A stretch of 64,000 nucleotides of DNA from Acanthopleura granulata. Its lineage: Eukaryota > Mollusca > Polyplacophora > Chitonida > Chitonidae. The position numbers and the translations under genes were made by a program. The DNA lies in NCBI GenBank assembly GCA_016165875.1, contig JABBOT010000002.1, positions 32,539,642-32,603,641 of the forward strand, given 5' to 3'. Under the pieces are notes generated by a model that was given only the letters and a program-made list of their open reading frames with translations, had not been told where the DNA came from and searched no databases. Numbering within the stretch: position 1 is the stretch's first letter; each line of letters opens with the position of its first letter. Below are positions 1 through 11,540 of this stretch, piece by piece.

Positions 1-63
1 GTTATGCTATAAATAGCTAAAACTGCATTGTATCCAATACTTTTGCGTGTCACTGTATCACAG

Positions 64-870
64 TATGTGTCATGGGTATTGGCCGACACTGTGTACCATG
101 AGTATCGGCCTACATGACGTGTGCGTACTTGGCAGTATTTGCCAGCAGTATCGACGTATAAGACAGTGTGTACCAGGGGTATAGGCGTATATGACGATGT
201 GTACCAGGAGCATAGGCGCATAAGACACTGTGTGCCTTGAGTAATGGCGTACATGACAGCGTGTGAATGAGTATCAGGATACATGACGTGTGTGCTATGA
301 ACACGTGTGTACTTGACAGGATTTGCCAGCAATATCGGCGTACTAAACATTGTGAATATCGTCGTAAAAGATAGTATGAACTAAGGGTATAGACGTATAA
401 GACAGTGTGTACCAGGAGTATAGGCGTATAAAACAGTGTGTACCAAGAGTATAGGTGTATACGACAGTGTGTACCAGGAGTATAGGCCTATAAGACACTT
501 TGTGCCATGAGTATTAGCGTACATGATAGGCGTGTGAAGGAGTATCGGTGAATGAATGTGTGCTACGAGCAATGTGTACTTGGTAGTATTTGCCAGAAGT
601 AGGCCTGTTGACGTATAAGACATTGTGTATAAGAAATATAGGCGTATAAGACTGTGTGTACCAGGAGTATAGGCGTAAAACACAATGTGTACCAGGAATA
701 TAGGCACATAAGACATTACGTACCAGGAATATAGGCGTATAAGACAGTGTGTACCAGGAGTATAGGCGTTTAATATTGTTAGTACCTGGATTATAGACGT
801 ATAAGACAGTGTGTGCCATGGGTATAGGTGTTTAAGACAGTGTGTATCAAGAATATCACCATGCACACAT
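64..870. repeat. 31-bp satellite array, about 25 degenerate copies
   Basis: The stretch is a tandem array built on a unit like 'gtgtaccaggagtatagg' followed by 'cgtataagacagt'. Successive 'taccagg' anchors sit 31 bp apart, for example 721 to 752, and 'ccagg' at 661 to 692. A variant block containing 'acttgg/acagtatttgccag' recurs near 127, 311 and 578, which hints at a higher-order arrangement. Because three units make 93 bp, all frames repeat and the array produces long spurious open frames on the - strand. There is no sign of a gene. The left edge of the window may cut the array. Confidence 0.93.
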
Positions 871-2154
871 TGATATACAAATGTCTTCATTCAGTCTGCA
901 ATATAGGCCTATCCGACGTAATGTATTATACCCTCAACCCCACCTTCAAGTCAAACTCAAAAATAATATTTTGACACCCTTTTTTATTGTTCTTGAGAGC
1001 TTCAAATTTCATCAGACGTTCTTCTATTTCCACAACTTCTCTTTCAACAACAGAATGGCAGTTGACGTTAAATTGATTAAGAAAATACTGACATGGCAGT
1101 GTGGAAGCTACAGTAATTTTGCGCAAAACAAATTTCACACACCGACAGCTATCTCACTGGATAGGGGGAAAGAGGTGTACACTTATAAGATATGAGCTAT
1201 TTTAATCTCCGCGTCTATGTCGTGTATCCTCTACTGTCAATGAAGGGAAGTTGATTAAAGCGCCATTGCTCAGTCGCCTGACTCAGAGGTTTAATGCACG
1301 TATCAGTTTATCACATCCCAATCACCACTTCCGGGAACTTTCCGGCAAGCTACACGTCTATATACAACGCAAGCTTTTTCACTCGCCTTTTTCTGCCGGG
1401 ATATAACAGCTGGCGTGTCAGTCTAATTGTTTTAACTGACGTTTGCCAGCAAAGCAATCGTGGGAGGAAGGCTTGCCCGTTACCCCAGAAATTTGCTTGA
1501 CATAGATGTATCCTGTGAGCTGGTGAATGGATGCAACTGTAACATCCGTGCTTGAAGGACTCCGCAGATTACGCCTGTCGTAACCTGACGCCACGAACAT
1601 AAACATCTGTAGTAATCACTTGAATAGGGCGTGGAATAACAGTTTTAATAACTCTCTCAACAGCATATAGGATTTCAAAGACGTGTTCAGTACACACAAC
1701 GCGCTAACAACCGCTATTTTCAGAGATTAATAGCGATCTGCTCAGTTATGGCAATTACGATGTGCATAGGGAATAATGTGTGATCTGCACGCACAGCCAA
1801 GGGATGGTGGCTTCATCTTGACTACCAAGAACCGATAATGAGATGCATGGCTAGACGGTAGTAGTCATTTGTACGAAGGGAATGTGTATATTACAAGATA
1901 AATACTTCACACATGTAAACAGATTTTGTTTAGTGTATGTGGCGATGTACATAACATTACTGATACTTGCTTATATGAGCGAACATTTGAACATGGTGGG
2001 GCGCTTATTTCTATCAGACAAAGAAGGGCTGACCAGTTAAAAGTCCCATTTTGCCTCCAATGCAGCATGTGTAAATCTGAATCCATCCCCATCTCCCATT
2101 CGTTCAACTGCTGAGATGAAGGTGAGCTTGCCGTCCGACAACACCATGCATTTT
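871..2154. other. No gene recognised
   Basis: Unique-looking AT-rich sequence. Open frames are short and overlap on both strands without signal peptides, good splice sites or recognisable domains. I see nothing to annotate. Confidence 0.5.
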
Positions 2155-2780
2155 GTGGGCTGATCGAACGTCATTGACGTCCTTGAGATTGGTTGGTTGA
2201 ATGGAGGTGCATGCACCATTAATGTCCTTGCGTTTAGTTGTTTGAATGGAGGTACTTGCTCCATCAATGCCCTCGATTTGGTTGAATGCTCCATTAGTGT
2301 CCTTGAGTAGTTAGTTGAATGGAGGTACATGTGCCATCAATATCCTTGAGTTTGGTTGATTGAATGGAGGTACATGCGCCGTTAACGTCACGGTATGAGT
2401 TTGGCTGATTGAATGGAGGTACATACGCCATTGACGCCATTGACTTGGTTGAATGGAGGCAAATGTGCAATTATCGTCATTGAGCTTGGTTGGCTGAATG
2501 GAGGTACATGCGCCACATTAACGCCATGTTTGTTCGATGAAGGTTACATCGTCATCAGCTCCACAAGTTTTGGTTTCCTGTATAAAGGTGATGAATTAAG
2601 ACGCCATAAAATCATAACGTTTGACTTACTGGAATAGAGAACGCGCCAGCAACGTCTTAAGGAGAATGATTGCCAGATGAAGGTAAATGCATCACCATCG
2701 TGGAAGATTGTGAATACGTCATGAACACCACAGAGCCCTGATCGGTTGAATGAAGGTGAATATGTGCATTAGTGACATAG
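2155..2780. repeat. 45-bp minisatellite, degenerate
   Basis: The unit contains 'ttggttgaatggaggtacat' followed by 'gcgccattaacgtcnttgag'. The 'atggagg' anchors fall at 2201, 2246, 2319, 2364, 2413, 2453 and 2498, which gives intervals of 45, 73 (with a decayed copy between), 45, 49, 40 and 45 bp. Copies decay towards 2780, where 'gttgaatgaaggtgaa' is a last recognisable piece. The apparent repeats in overlapping open frames are a consequence of the array. Confidence 0.88.
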
Positions 2781-3300
2781 GTTTTGGCTTATAGGGAACC
2801 TTTCCCACCAAACTTGAAATCCGGGCCTAAGCTGTTTTGCCCATTGTTCATTCCGGTTGTTTGCTGTCTTTAGCACAAACCGTAACGTATTACTTACTCA
2901 TACAATGCAAATGAACTAGAAAAACTAGAAATGATGACTCGGGCCATTTTGTTCTGTTGAACTTCTTTCAGTGGTCAACGCACAAGATCACTCAATCACT
3001 TGCAAACATCATGTGATTAAGAAACATGTAACGATTCAATACGCTGTCGTTGTCAAACTGCTGGGAATCGCCATGTTTCGACAAGTTCATTCGCCTTTCG
3101 AATCAAACACCAACTTGATTACGAGTTGCCCTAGAATTTTCAAGATTCTCCATGAAATCTCACTACTTTGGGAGTCTGGGTGACAATAAGGTGTCGACGC
3201 CGCTCACGTTGCCATTTTGCCGACTAACAGTCCACTTGTCTTCCACCAATATATATTGTGCACACCTGTAAGTCGCATATGGAAAAGTTTGTCAGTAACT
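2781..3300. other. No gene recognised
   Basis: Nothing recognised apart from a short open frame of about 70 codons at 2971-3183 with no domain-like features. Confidence 0.45.
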
Positions 3301-3412
3301 TACCAAATGTCGGTGGTTTACCCAGGGCACTGCGGTTTCCCTCACCGATACAACTAACCGTCTTATGAGTGAAAAATTCTTGGGTATGGCGTTAAACGAC
3401 AAGAAAAGAAAT
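3301..3412 (+). mobile_element. SINE 3' fragment, second tail subtype
   Basis: A 3' piece of a tRNA-derived SINE. It shows the body motif 'atgtcggtggtttaccc' and a 'gggcac...cggtttcc' box, followed by 'gagtgaaaaattcttggg' and the 'ggcgttaaac' tail before an A-rich end. It differs from the commoner copies in this window, which end in 'ggcgtaaaac', so I treat it as a related but distinct subtype. The head is missing. Confidence 0.7.
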
Positions 3413-3715
3413 AAGTGAAGATTTGTTCGTTTAATAAACATGTAGTCACATTTGCGTTATTCTGGCTTGGTCACTACCTGTATGTTGAAGCCACACACGA
3501 TATGTATAGATCTGTGTTAGGCCACTGCACAACTCGTAACTCCTTTCCGCCTCTAACTAACCGATCCAAAACAATTATACTGTTTGGTCGTCGTATATGT
3601 GTCTTTGTGACTTTCATAATCATAAGACTCAATTTAAAGCCAGAAAGCGATGTGAGCAATCGACTCTAGGTTAATGTAACCTTCGCTCAAATGTGAAACG
3701 CAAGTGGAAGTCAAA

Positions 3716-3985
3716 GAAGGAACCGAGTGGCTAACGAGCACACGTAGTACAGTGAGTCAGAAGCCTCTCGCCAATAAGGTTGCTGTGAATGCAAGCCCGA
3801 TTCAGTGTGGCTTTCCCCTCGCACGCAAGAAGGTCTGAAAGCAACCTGCGGATGATCGTGGGCTTCATCCGGGCTCTTTCCGGTTTCTTCCCATCATAAA
3901 GCTGGCCGCCGTCATATAAGCAAAATTCTCTTGAGCACGGTGTATGACACGAAAAAAAATAAATATATAAACGAAAGAGAAAAGT
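3716..3985 (+). mobile_element. tRNA-derived SINE, nearly full length, diverged
   Basis: Order of parts: tRNA-like head with an A-box-like 'gagtggctaacgagc', then 'agaagcctctcgccaat', then the box 'aacctgcggatgatcgtggg', then 'cggtttcttcccatcat', then 'gctggccgccgtcatataag' and the tail 'ttcttgagcacggtgtatg' with an A-rich end. Order and spacing match the copy at 63748. This one is older, with many substitutions. It lies tail to tail with the reverse copy at 4048-4258. Confidence 0.85.
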
Positions 3986-4047
3986 CACGTAGAGGCCCCT
4001 TCACATGTACAATGGATCCTGGGGCTCCGTGAATTGGCTTCGATGCT

Positions 4048-4258
4048 GTATTTATTTATTTAATTGATTGGTCTTTTACGCAGTACTCAAGAATATTTTA
4101 CTAGGCGAGCCGGCCAGCATTAAGGTGGGACAAAACCGGGCAGAGCGCGGGAGAAACCCATGACCATCCTCAGGTTGCTGGCACACCTTCCCACGTGCAG
4201 CCAGAGAAGAAGCCAGTAATGACCTGGACTTGAACTCACAGCGAAAGCATTGGTCCGA
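4048..4258 (-). mobile_element. tRNA-derived SINE, reverse orientation
   Basis: Read on the - strand this is the same SINE: A-rich end 'atttatttatttaattgatt' on the + strand, then the complement of the 'gtaaaa'/'cttgag' tail, of the 'gcggatggtcgtgggttt' box (seen as 'aaacccatgaccatcctcag') and of the 'ctgtgagttcaag' B-box region. The head beyond about 4258 is lost or too diverged to follow. Confidence 0.85.
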
Positions 4259-5144
4259 TGCTGTAATACTGGTCTTGTCCTAGTGGCGCCAGTGTATGTT
4301 TCTGGTTTTCTCATTCCTCCGGGAAGGTCAGGGAAATTTCGGTCAAGGCTCCGGTATCCCTCTATGTTAACCTTCCAGGCTCGGTTACTTTCTGATATAT
4401 TGGTAGTGCAACCTGTCGCTTGTTATTTCACCTCGCCCAGTCTGACAAATCTGGGATGAACAGGATGCCGATTGGCAAGGCTCTGGACTTTGTTTACGTA
4501 GATGGGGTTCTATATATAGTCATGGATAGCAAAACACAGTGATGCCCTGGGCGGCACTGCTGTGGACAGAGGGAAAGTTTATATGGTGGGTCTGCCAGAC
4601 CATGTATATACGCTTAGCAATTCCTCATATAGCTGTCCAGAGTTCGGGAGTGCGTGTTCGAACATATACATGCATGCATGTCATACGTTGAGGACGTGAT
4701 TCCGTATACACAACTGACACGGTGAAAGCGGCTACTATGGATAACGTGGCTAAAGAAATGTCAGTCAGTGCACGAACTGAGGAAGTACATGGTAACAACC
4801 GTTAAAAAAAATAAATCGCTTTTTCATCAGCAATTAATGTCATCACCCAATTAATTGCATGAGATCATCAGCCACCCCCAACCCAGGCCGCCCACTCCTC
4901 GCCTATATCTTCTCCGAAAATGTGTGACAAAACTATTAACGTAGAGGAAATACGAATAATACTCAAACCAATCAAGTCACTTGGAAATCACTTTAAAGAA
5001 CACATGACAGGTGACATGGCAGGTGAATTTGATAAAGCTGTTGGAAATTAATGGAATACATTTCTTTCTTGTCTATGTACTTAACATGTGAACGTTTCAT
5101 TCTAGCGTTACGAATCTGATTTACTGATCAACAATATCGATGCA
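4259..5144. other. No gene recognised
   Basis: No domain, signal peptide or convincing splice-bounded exon seen. Confidence 0.45.
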
Positions 5145-5230
5145 TAACAACCTGTGGATGATCGTGGATTTCAACCCGGTCTCCGTACGTTTTCCTCTGG
5201 CCACAGCCACCAGAGAAAGGTGAAATGATC
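5145..5230 (+). mobile_element. SINE core fragment
   Basis: 'aacctgtggatgatcgtgg' followed by a diverged 'ccggtctccg...ttttcctc' box matches the central part of the SINE copies in this window. Neither head nor tail is recognisable, so it is a short relic. Confidence 0.5.
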
Positions 5231-6338
5231 TTCAGTACAGCGCAAACACCCATCAATAAATAAACAGCGATGGATGACGATGGGGCTAAAGCCTTTCCAT
5301 ACTTTCTCAAGAGATTGCGGTTTGGCCCGCCACGCGACTAGAGCCCGATTGATTGCCGGTTGCATATTTGCGGTTTCTCCGGGCGCACGGGCTATTTGGC
5401 CAGGTGAGTCGTGGTTTGATTTGACACAAGGCGCACGCTGACCCGACCAGCCGCAGGCCTTATCCAGCTCGGTCCCGCTACCCCCTGTACGGCCTAGCGC
5501 CCGGGGCCTCGCAGCATTCAAATGCACAGCCGTGTTCTGCACGAAGGCCATCGACCTTTCAGGAGAAGAAAATACAGACAGCCAGGCTACATAAGAAGCA
5601 GTAAAACGCACACTACTCACTCTAGATTTCTTTTGAAAATGAGACGGAAGGCAATCGGCACAGCGTGGTAGAGATTTGAAGTTTTCTCCCGACTCCTGCT
5701 GTTGTATAAGCGTCAACCACATTATCTCCGGGACGAGGTGAGATATGCTGACACCTGTTGGGCGCGAGAGCAGAACGAGGTTGCCTGTGTAATTGTAAAT
5801 TTGGACCACTGGTTTGTAGACGTACATTTCTAGCCACAACTTCTACCCTACTTTGTTTACACTCCTCAAAACCCTCACGCTGAGTAAAGGCTCAATTCTA
5901 CACGCATGCAAAAAGAAAAAAGAAAAAAAAAATGAGCGGAAGTGAAAAAGTCTGCTGTAAGCTAAACATAAATCAGGCAAAAGTGTAACGTGGTAAATTA
6001 AGTCAGCACATTTCCCACGCTAAACAAACTGATGATAAATGGTATACTTTTGAAAACAATGCAGATGATGGCCCCGCGAACTTGCCGCTCGCGGTCGACA
6101 CTTGTGATATTTTGTCCACAAGTGCGAAGGGTGAATAAGAGATCAGTTCGAACTCGCAACCACCGGCCAAAGGGGGCGTGGCTTGGCCCTCGTGGGAGCG
6201 TGGTCCTTCCATTAGGTACTGTCATTGGTTCAACCTACGTGACTGATCTCGATGACTGGCATGTTAATCTTAAATTGCTATGCCCAGTCATTCTATTAGA
6301 CAAGGCGGGTCGACAGTGGCGTCACTCAGCTCTAGGCC
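5231..6338. other. GC-richer stretch upstream of gene A; no gene proven
   Basis: Between about 5320 and 5560 the sequence is noticeably richer in G+C and CpG than its surroundings. It sustains a 222-codon open frame on the - strand (5839-5171). That frame lacks an evident signal peptide, domain or splice context and runs into the SINE fragment at 5145-5230, so I do not call it a gene. The segment from about 6000 to 6338 immediately precedes the TATA box of gene A and may hold its upstream regulatory sequence. Confidence 0.4.
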
Positions 6339-6345
6339 TATAAAA
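6339..6345 (+). promoter_or_regulatory. TATA box of gene A
   Basis: 'TATAAAA' lies 266 bp upstream of the gene A start codon. It would place transcription start around 6370 and give a 5' leader of roughly 235 nt. A short upstream ATG at 6589-6591 opens a small out-of-frame uORF that stops within the real start ('atcatga'). TATA placement is inference; no transcript data are available. Confidence 0.55.
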
Positions 6346-6604
6346 TGCGAGGTCTCCGGCCTCGGTGAAGCGCTCTACCGGCTTACTATAGCTACACACG
6401 CTTCGACATTCGTAGTAAAACGTGTTTGCAATCCTGTGTGTACGGTGTCTGCTGACAAACCTCGGGCTGATTACGGCTGCGTCAGCTGTGCATGTACAGG
6501 GGCTGGGGTGTGAGACTACACATCTCCCCGAGGACCCTAATACCGGTACAAGAAAGAGACACTGTTGCATTTCCTGTCTTACCTTGGCCTATGTCGCCTT
6601 CATC

Positions 6605-6665
6605 ATGAAAACGCGATCTTGGGTTCTTTTGGCGGTGTTTGGCACCTACCTGGTCGGAACTACAG
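6605..6665 (+). CDS. Gene A, coding exon 1: signal peptide
   Basis: Encodes the first 20 residues plus one base of the next codon of a predicted 147-residue secreted protein. The start ATG has A at -3 ('atcATGaaa'). Residues 1-20 form a classic signal peptide: Met-Lys-Thr-Arg, a hydrophobic core 'WVLLAVFGTYLV', then Gly-Thr-Thr. The exon ends at a consensus donor ('ACAG|GTAACG', intron from 6666) in phase 1. Intron 1 runs 6666-9096 (2431 bp). Phase 1 fits the acceptor at 9096/9097 exactly, and splicing keeps the downstream frame open to a stop. A TATA box lies upstream at 6339. Gene B at 27174-27276 has the same arrangement of signal exon and phase-1 donor. Function unknown; export from the cell is the only role the sequence supports. 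Confidence 0.78.
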
Positions 6666-9096
6666 GTAACGTACTGGTTTTATCAATATATACATATACG
6701 TGTTGTTTTTGTTTTTTTTATTTTCAAACATTAACACATTCCATTGACTAGGAAATGTCTTAGGAACTGATATCATTGTTACAGGGTTTCCGATATTGAA
6801 ATACATGTATTTGACCTAGTGTCCTGCATGATATTTCTCAGGACAGGATTTATTATGATATACGCTCTTTCTTATATCTAATGGATTTCACAGGGCAATG
6901 ATCTGTTCTATAACTTGACCTAGCCCCTGGTTGCGCTGTGGAAATGTCTTTCATGTCAATGCATGTGGGGAAATTTAACCACAGAGCATATGTAGGTCAG
7001 TGGTATACAGTCAACAAAACCATAACTATACATCGTCCACGCGTACAAAATCAGCCTTCTCCAGTTTCCAGTTGAAAGTATGTCATAGTAAAATTACTGG
7101 GTTAGAAGTGTAAGAGGTCTAACCGAAGCCAAGCGTACTACCAGCACTCAGCTTAATGTACAACCGCCTAATCGTCAGAATTTTCAGCAAGCGACCACGT
7201 CATTCTAGAAACATAACCTTTTGAACTACTTTCTTGTCATTTCGCATTATATTAACGTTCTTTTTGTATATGAATTTGTCCATACCAGTATTTGCACATC
7301 TCTTGCGCGATAAATTTTACAGCTGACAGAGTGTTAATGTGACCATCGAAATAAGTCGAAGAGAAAGTTAGGTAGGCTTACTTAAGTTGATTGTGGGCAG
7401 CTACATACCATCACCTTGTGCTGTGCGGTGAGCAGTTTCTCCTAGCTTGCGGTATGGTACGTGCGATCTAAATTAGCGCTATACATGGAGAATAATAACA
7501 ATACAAGAAATAATAAATCGACACAGTACAAGAGAAATCAGAGCCAAACATATATAACTAGAGAGTTGCTGTCAACGTTAGCGTAAGCTTGTTTGTAGCT
7601 CTCTTTGGAAAACGTCCAACGGATCGACGGAAGCTCTTTCTCTTTTCTTGAGTGGGTGATTTTTCAACAGTGACCTCTTTTGATGACATGTTCACCGGCC
7701 TTGAAGAAAGTGCAGCCCAACGAGCAGGGCTTCAAACTGCCTAAGTGTTATCTGATTTGTTGCTTGCTCGACAGGCCTCTTGTTCGGCCCCATTAACCAT
7801 AGGATGGCCCTTTTTTATGCCTTCCTCATTTCAGTCATATGTTCTTTGTAGGTTTAGACGCAGCGTTGACTTTACATACCGTGTGGAAGCAGTTTGAATT
7901 AAAGTTAATACATGTAAAGTAGTGAACTCAGATATAACCGTCATTACAGAGAGTAGCAGTCATGGATATACCACAGTTAAGGCGATATCAGCAAATGTCT
8001 CCTTCAGAACAGCAGTGTAACACCACGCGCCATTGTAATGATCGATGTATGTATATCATTGGATGATAGTGCTTTTTGCGAGTAAAGCACTTGAAACGTC
8101 TCGAAACGTAGGCAACATCGAAAGCTTTCAATCTGTCAAATGCTCAACTCCAGATGTTAAACTTAACAGGACTGTTAAGATCAGCTCAACTTGTGTATAA
8201 ACCGGAGACGAGAATTTTGACAGAGAATAGATTCTTTCTGCCGACGAACATTTTTGGTTTTGTTCGGTACGAGTTGAGGTGGGGGTTGGTGCGGTGGGAG
8301 GGGTAAGTCTCGTACCTACCTTTATTAAAGAAATACAGAAAAAAAGTTTCATCTAATTATAGAAAGTTATTGTGCTAAATCAACGACTGAGAAAATTATT
8401 CTGTTCCCAGTCATGTATTAAGAGGTTGACTGCAGCTCCTATGGTTCGAAACGCTACACCAATGGCCGGTGATTGTAACCAGGAAAGGCTTGTGGCGCCA
8501 ACTTTGCTCACGAAAGGAATATCACGAAAAATATCCTATGATTGGTCATCTTTGTCTGGAACTATAACAGCGTGTTTACCTATTCAGAAACGCCTCGAGG
8601 GCTTGATAAAAGTAAGAATGGTTAAAATAATAACACAAAACAAAATGTCTGTTTGTTGTTCTTATGTGTGAAACAAGCAATAGCTGCTCATGAAAACTTG
8701 CCCGCTACAGTTGTTTGACTTGCTATACTTAAATAGCTATATGATGGGCATATCATGTATCGGTTGTGATGCTAGGTGATCGTGCTGGAGATGATCCAGC
8801 CGATGTAGTTACACACAAGAATTCTACGACACATCATTCGTTTTCAGGGAATCATTGGTCTTATGTCAGGTTACAGTAACGGCCTTGTGTCACGATATGC
8901 CATGCAGAAATAACCACGTAATGGGGCTCCGTGTTACAGAACAACCAATTGTTCTGTATGGCGATGATAACTTTCAGGAACTTGGAGTGTGTTTTTTTTC
9001 TCAGTTTTTGGGCGTGTACCTCGAAATGTACTTTAAGGCAATTCAACTCAACGCAACATTGTGCTATTTCACTGTTTATTCTTATTTCCGTTTCAG
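6666..9096 (+). other. Intron 1 of gene A
   Basis: Bounded by 'GTAACG' at 6666 and by 'ctgtttattcttatttccg' then 'tttcag' at 9096, a strong pyrimidine tract and acceptor. No other gene is evident inside. A 99-codon open frame at 8372-8671 has no domain-like features and I regard it as chance. Confidence 0.7.
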
Positions 9097-9479
9097 TGGA
9101 GGGCGTTCGTCCATTTTATCGACCCGAAAGTGCTATATACAGACGGCCTGGTCAGCGGTTCAAACCCACGAATAGTAAATGTTGTAAAATCGGAGAAAAG
9201 ACTGCTAAAAGGCGCAAGCCATGCAATATTGGACTTCACTATTTACCCGTGCGGTACAACTCTGTACATAGAACATCTAAACCCAGTGGATCTGGGGGGA
9301 AAACCTACAGCAAAGCTTTAGCTACAAAAATTGGCAAATGCTCCATTCGTTATTCCAAACACTTTGAAAAATGCTGCAACTACAGAGCGCAGTTCATTAA
9401 GGAACTTCGCTTGTGTAAGCGACGACCTGGCCGGGAACGAAAAAATTGCAGGGCTATGGTGCGGCGAAGGTATCCATAA
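9097..9479 (+). CDS. Gene A, coding exon 2: basic cysteine-rich mature protein
   Basis: Encodes residues 21-147 and the TAA stop (9477-9479). The mature part has no Asp, only six Glu and about 36 Lys/Arg. It starts with an Arg/Pro-rich leader (YRRPGQRF), then a cysteine framework CC-x12-C-x38-C-x10-CC-x12-C-x10-C (eight Cys), and ends in Arg-Arg-Arg-Tyr-Pro. The first CC is followed by x2-Gly, and 'HFEKCC' carries the last CC. Gene B shares the first six cysteines with almost identical spacing. The pattern recalls anaphylatoxin-like domains (CC-x2-G...C...C...F-x2-CC), but the middle loop is far longer, so homology is only a hypothesis. A Gly/Ser-rich piece (SGSGG) lies in that loop. I saw no AATAAA up to about 10450, so the 3' end is unplaced. 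Possible roles include extracellular-matrix, signalling or host-defence protein; none is shown. Confidence 0.78.
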
Positions 9480-11540
9480 CATAGGCCTATGTGACAGATA
9501 TATGCGTACAAAGAGATCACAGTGAACGAGCAGTGCACCCTTGGCATGTCCCAAGAGTGATACGATTACGAAATCGGATGGTGACCATGAAAACCGTTGA
9601 ACAAGGTGATTTCCTTAGGTGAATTATACAAAGAACAAAATCCCTGAGGACAACATATTCCTAACTCTATCTTTCCAGAGAAATGCATGAGAAAAGTTCT
9701 TGAAACAGTGAAATGGTCACGTTAGTTGAATTTACTGACAGTTGAATTCCATTTCTGACATCAGAACAGTGCTACAAGGACTGGTCAGTAGAACCGTCAT
9801 CAAGATGGTTACTGTTTTCCAAGTTCTCCGCTCCCTTCCCTTACACATCTGTCCGGTGTACGAATTATAGGCCTATGGTGTGTCGTATTGGCCAAATTGT
9901 GCACAGTAAGCAGTCCTCGATTCTTACAGTCTGAACTGTGACTGGGAATTGGGAAGTCAAATGATATCGTCATTCGAAGCGGGTCTTCAAGATCACGTGT
10001 TATAAAGCAGTTCTGTGATTCACGGGCCCGGTGCCTTCTTAATATGCCAAAAAGCTCTGCTTGTGTATTTGTGAACCTGGTTATATGGTGACTGTTTCAA
10101 CACATATAATCATGTACATGTACATAGTTGATAACAAGATCTGAAGCAGTCTTTGTGTTTATCTTATTCTGTGTTTGCGTCAGATTACACATAGGGTGCT
10201 GCAGTGTTCTTCTTCATCGTCGCCCAACCACTGAGAAAAGTCAACACTGATGTAATCTAATTTTTCTGTCTTACTTAATCCTGTTTTTACTATTTCCTTT
10301 CTCTCTAAAATGCATAAAAGGAACTTGAATAATCGTTTATAGTAAAGTAAGTTATACATTTGTTTTACTCCCTGGTTAAAATGTTTGTATGGAAAGACTT
10401 TTGTTAACTATTGATAGTTACCTGTCTTGTCTTGTTATAGAATTATTAATAATATTTTATATTGGTTTTATTTAAGATCTGCACCACATTGGATGTTGAT
10501 TCATAACTGATCTTCTCGTTTATTTCATTTTTCTTGTATATCTGTCTCCATGTTGTCTTTCACTTTGCATCTTTGAAGAAAACTGTTAATTTCCTTCCTC
10601 ATTTGTTTTACTCGACAAGCACCCACTCATGTATCTGGTGATTGTTGTCTGGAAATCTTCGAATGCAGTAGCTGTAGTATTGTAGTTCAGTAAATTATGT
10701 TGACTTTTGCTTGCTACAACGAGAGTTAAGTCTGCACCTTATTATGCTCCGCAACATTAGTTAACCCTTACGCTGTGAGCTGTTGGTGTTGCCATTTTCA
10801 TTCCTTAGCGATTTGTTAAAGAGTATCACGTGTAAATGCTATTGCATATGCCTGATTTGAAAAGTCAACATTATTCAAATTGTACATATTTTAAAGTGTT
10901 AAAAGATGTCTTTCTCAGTATTGTGTGTGGTGTTTTTAGGAGACTGTTGTAGGAAACACTTTCTGGTTGGTCCAAGTTTCAACCGTTGTTTGGTTAGTCT
11001 TTTCCCGTGAACAAAGACTTTAGTTGCTCATGTAATTCACAAACTTCCCACTGCCAGGTTTTATTGGATTGGATGTTACTCTCCTATGTACCGTGTTTAA
11101 ACATTGATTCACACAGGTTATCGGAGCATAGACCATTCGAAGCCGCATTAGAAGAAAGTGTATCCCCCGACCCCCGACCCCCGAGTCAGTGCTGTGAATT
11201 TCTTCCATCTTTATTGAGATAACTGAAACCCTTCATAATAGTTTCTTTAAGGATGATATGAAGAACGGTTACATGTGTAATTGCTAAACGCTAAGCCAGT
11301 GCGTGATTATTAAAGCATTAAACAGCGCTAAGCAGTGTTTGCCTGTTTAGTGTTAAACAGTGTCGTTATTAATGTTCACCAGTGTCGAGCTGTTAGGTGT
11401 AATGCGGTGCCTGGATGTCAGATCAAATACTGGTTGAACTGGATATGCCATTTAGATGTGTAATTATGTGCATATATTTTAATCTCTATAGGGTCCAAAA
11501 TTTAGCGCTCAAATGACGTTACACACTTGGACTTTGTGGA
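9480..11540. other. 3' flank of gene A; no other gene recognised
   Basis: Probably contains the gene A 3' UTR, but no canonical polyadenylation signal is visible in the first kilobase (nearest are variants such as 'cataaa' near 10313). The region from 10250 to 10950 is T-rich. No coding features recognised. Confidence 0.45.

Noticed and set aside
381..890. 169-codon - strand frame with repeated Tyr/Leu-rich units
   Set aside because: It is the 31-bp satellite read in translation; three units equal 31 codons, so any frame looks periodic.
5171..5839. 222-codon open frame on the - strand, the longest uninterrupted frame in the window
   Set aside because: It lies in a locally GC-rich stretch where stops are rarer, has no domain, signal peptide or splice context that I recognise, and its end overlaps a SINE fragment.
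9150..9170. 'gcggttcaaacccacg', resembling a tRNA B box
   Set aside because: It lies inside the coding exon of gene A and no tRNA cloverleaf can be built around it.
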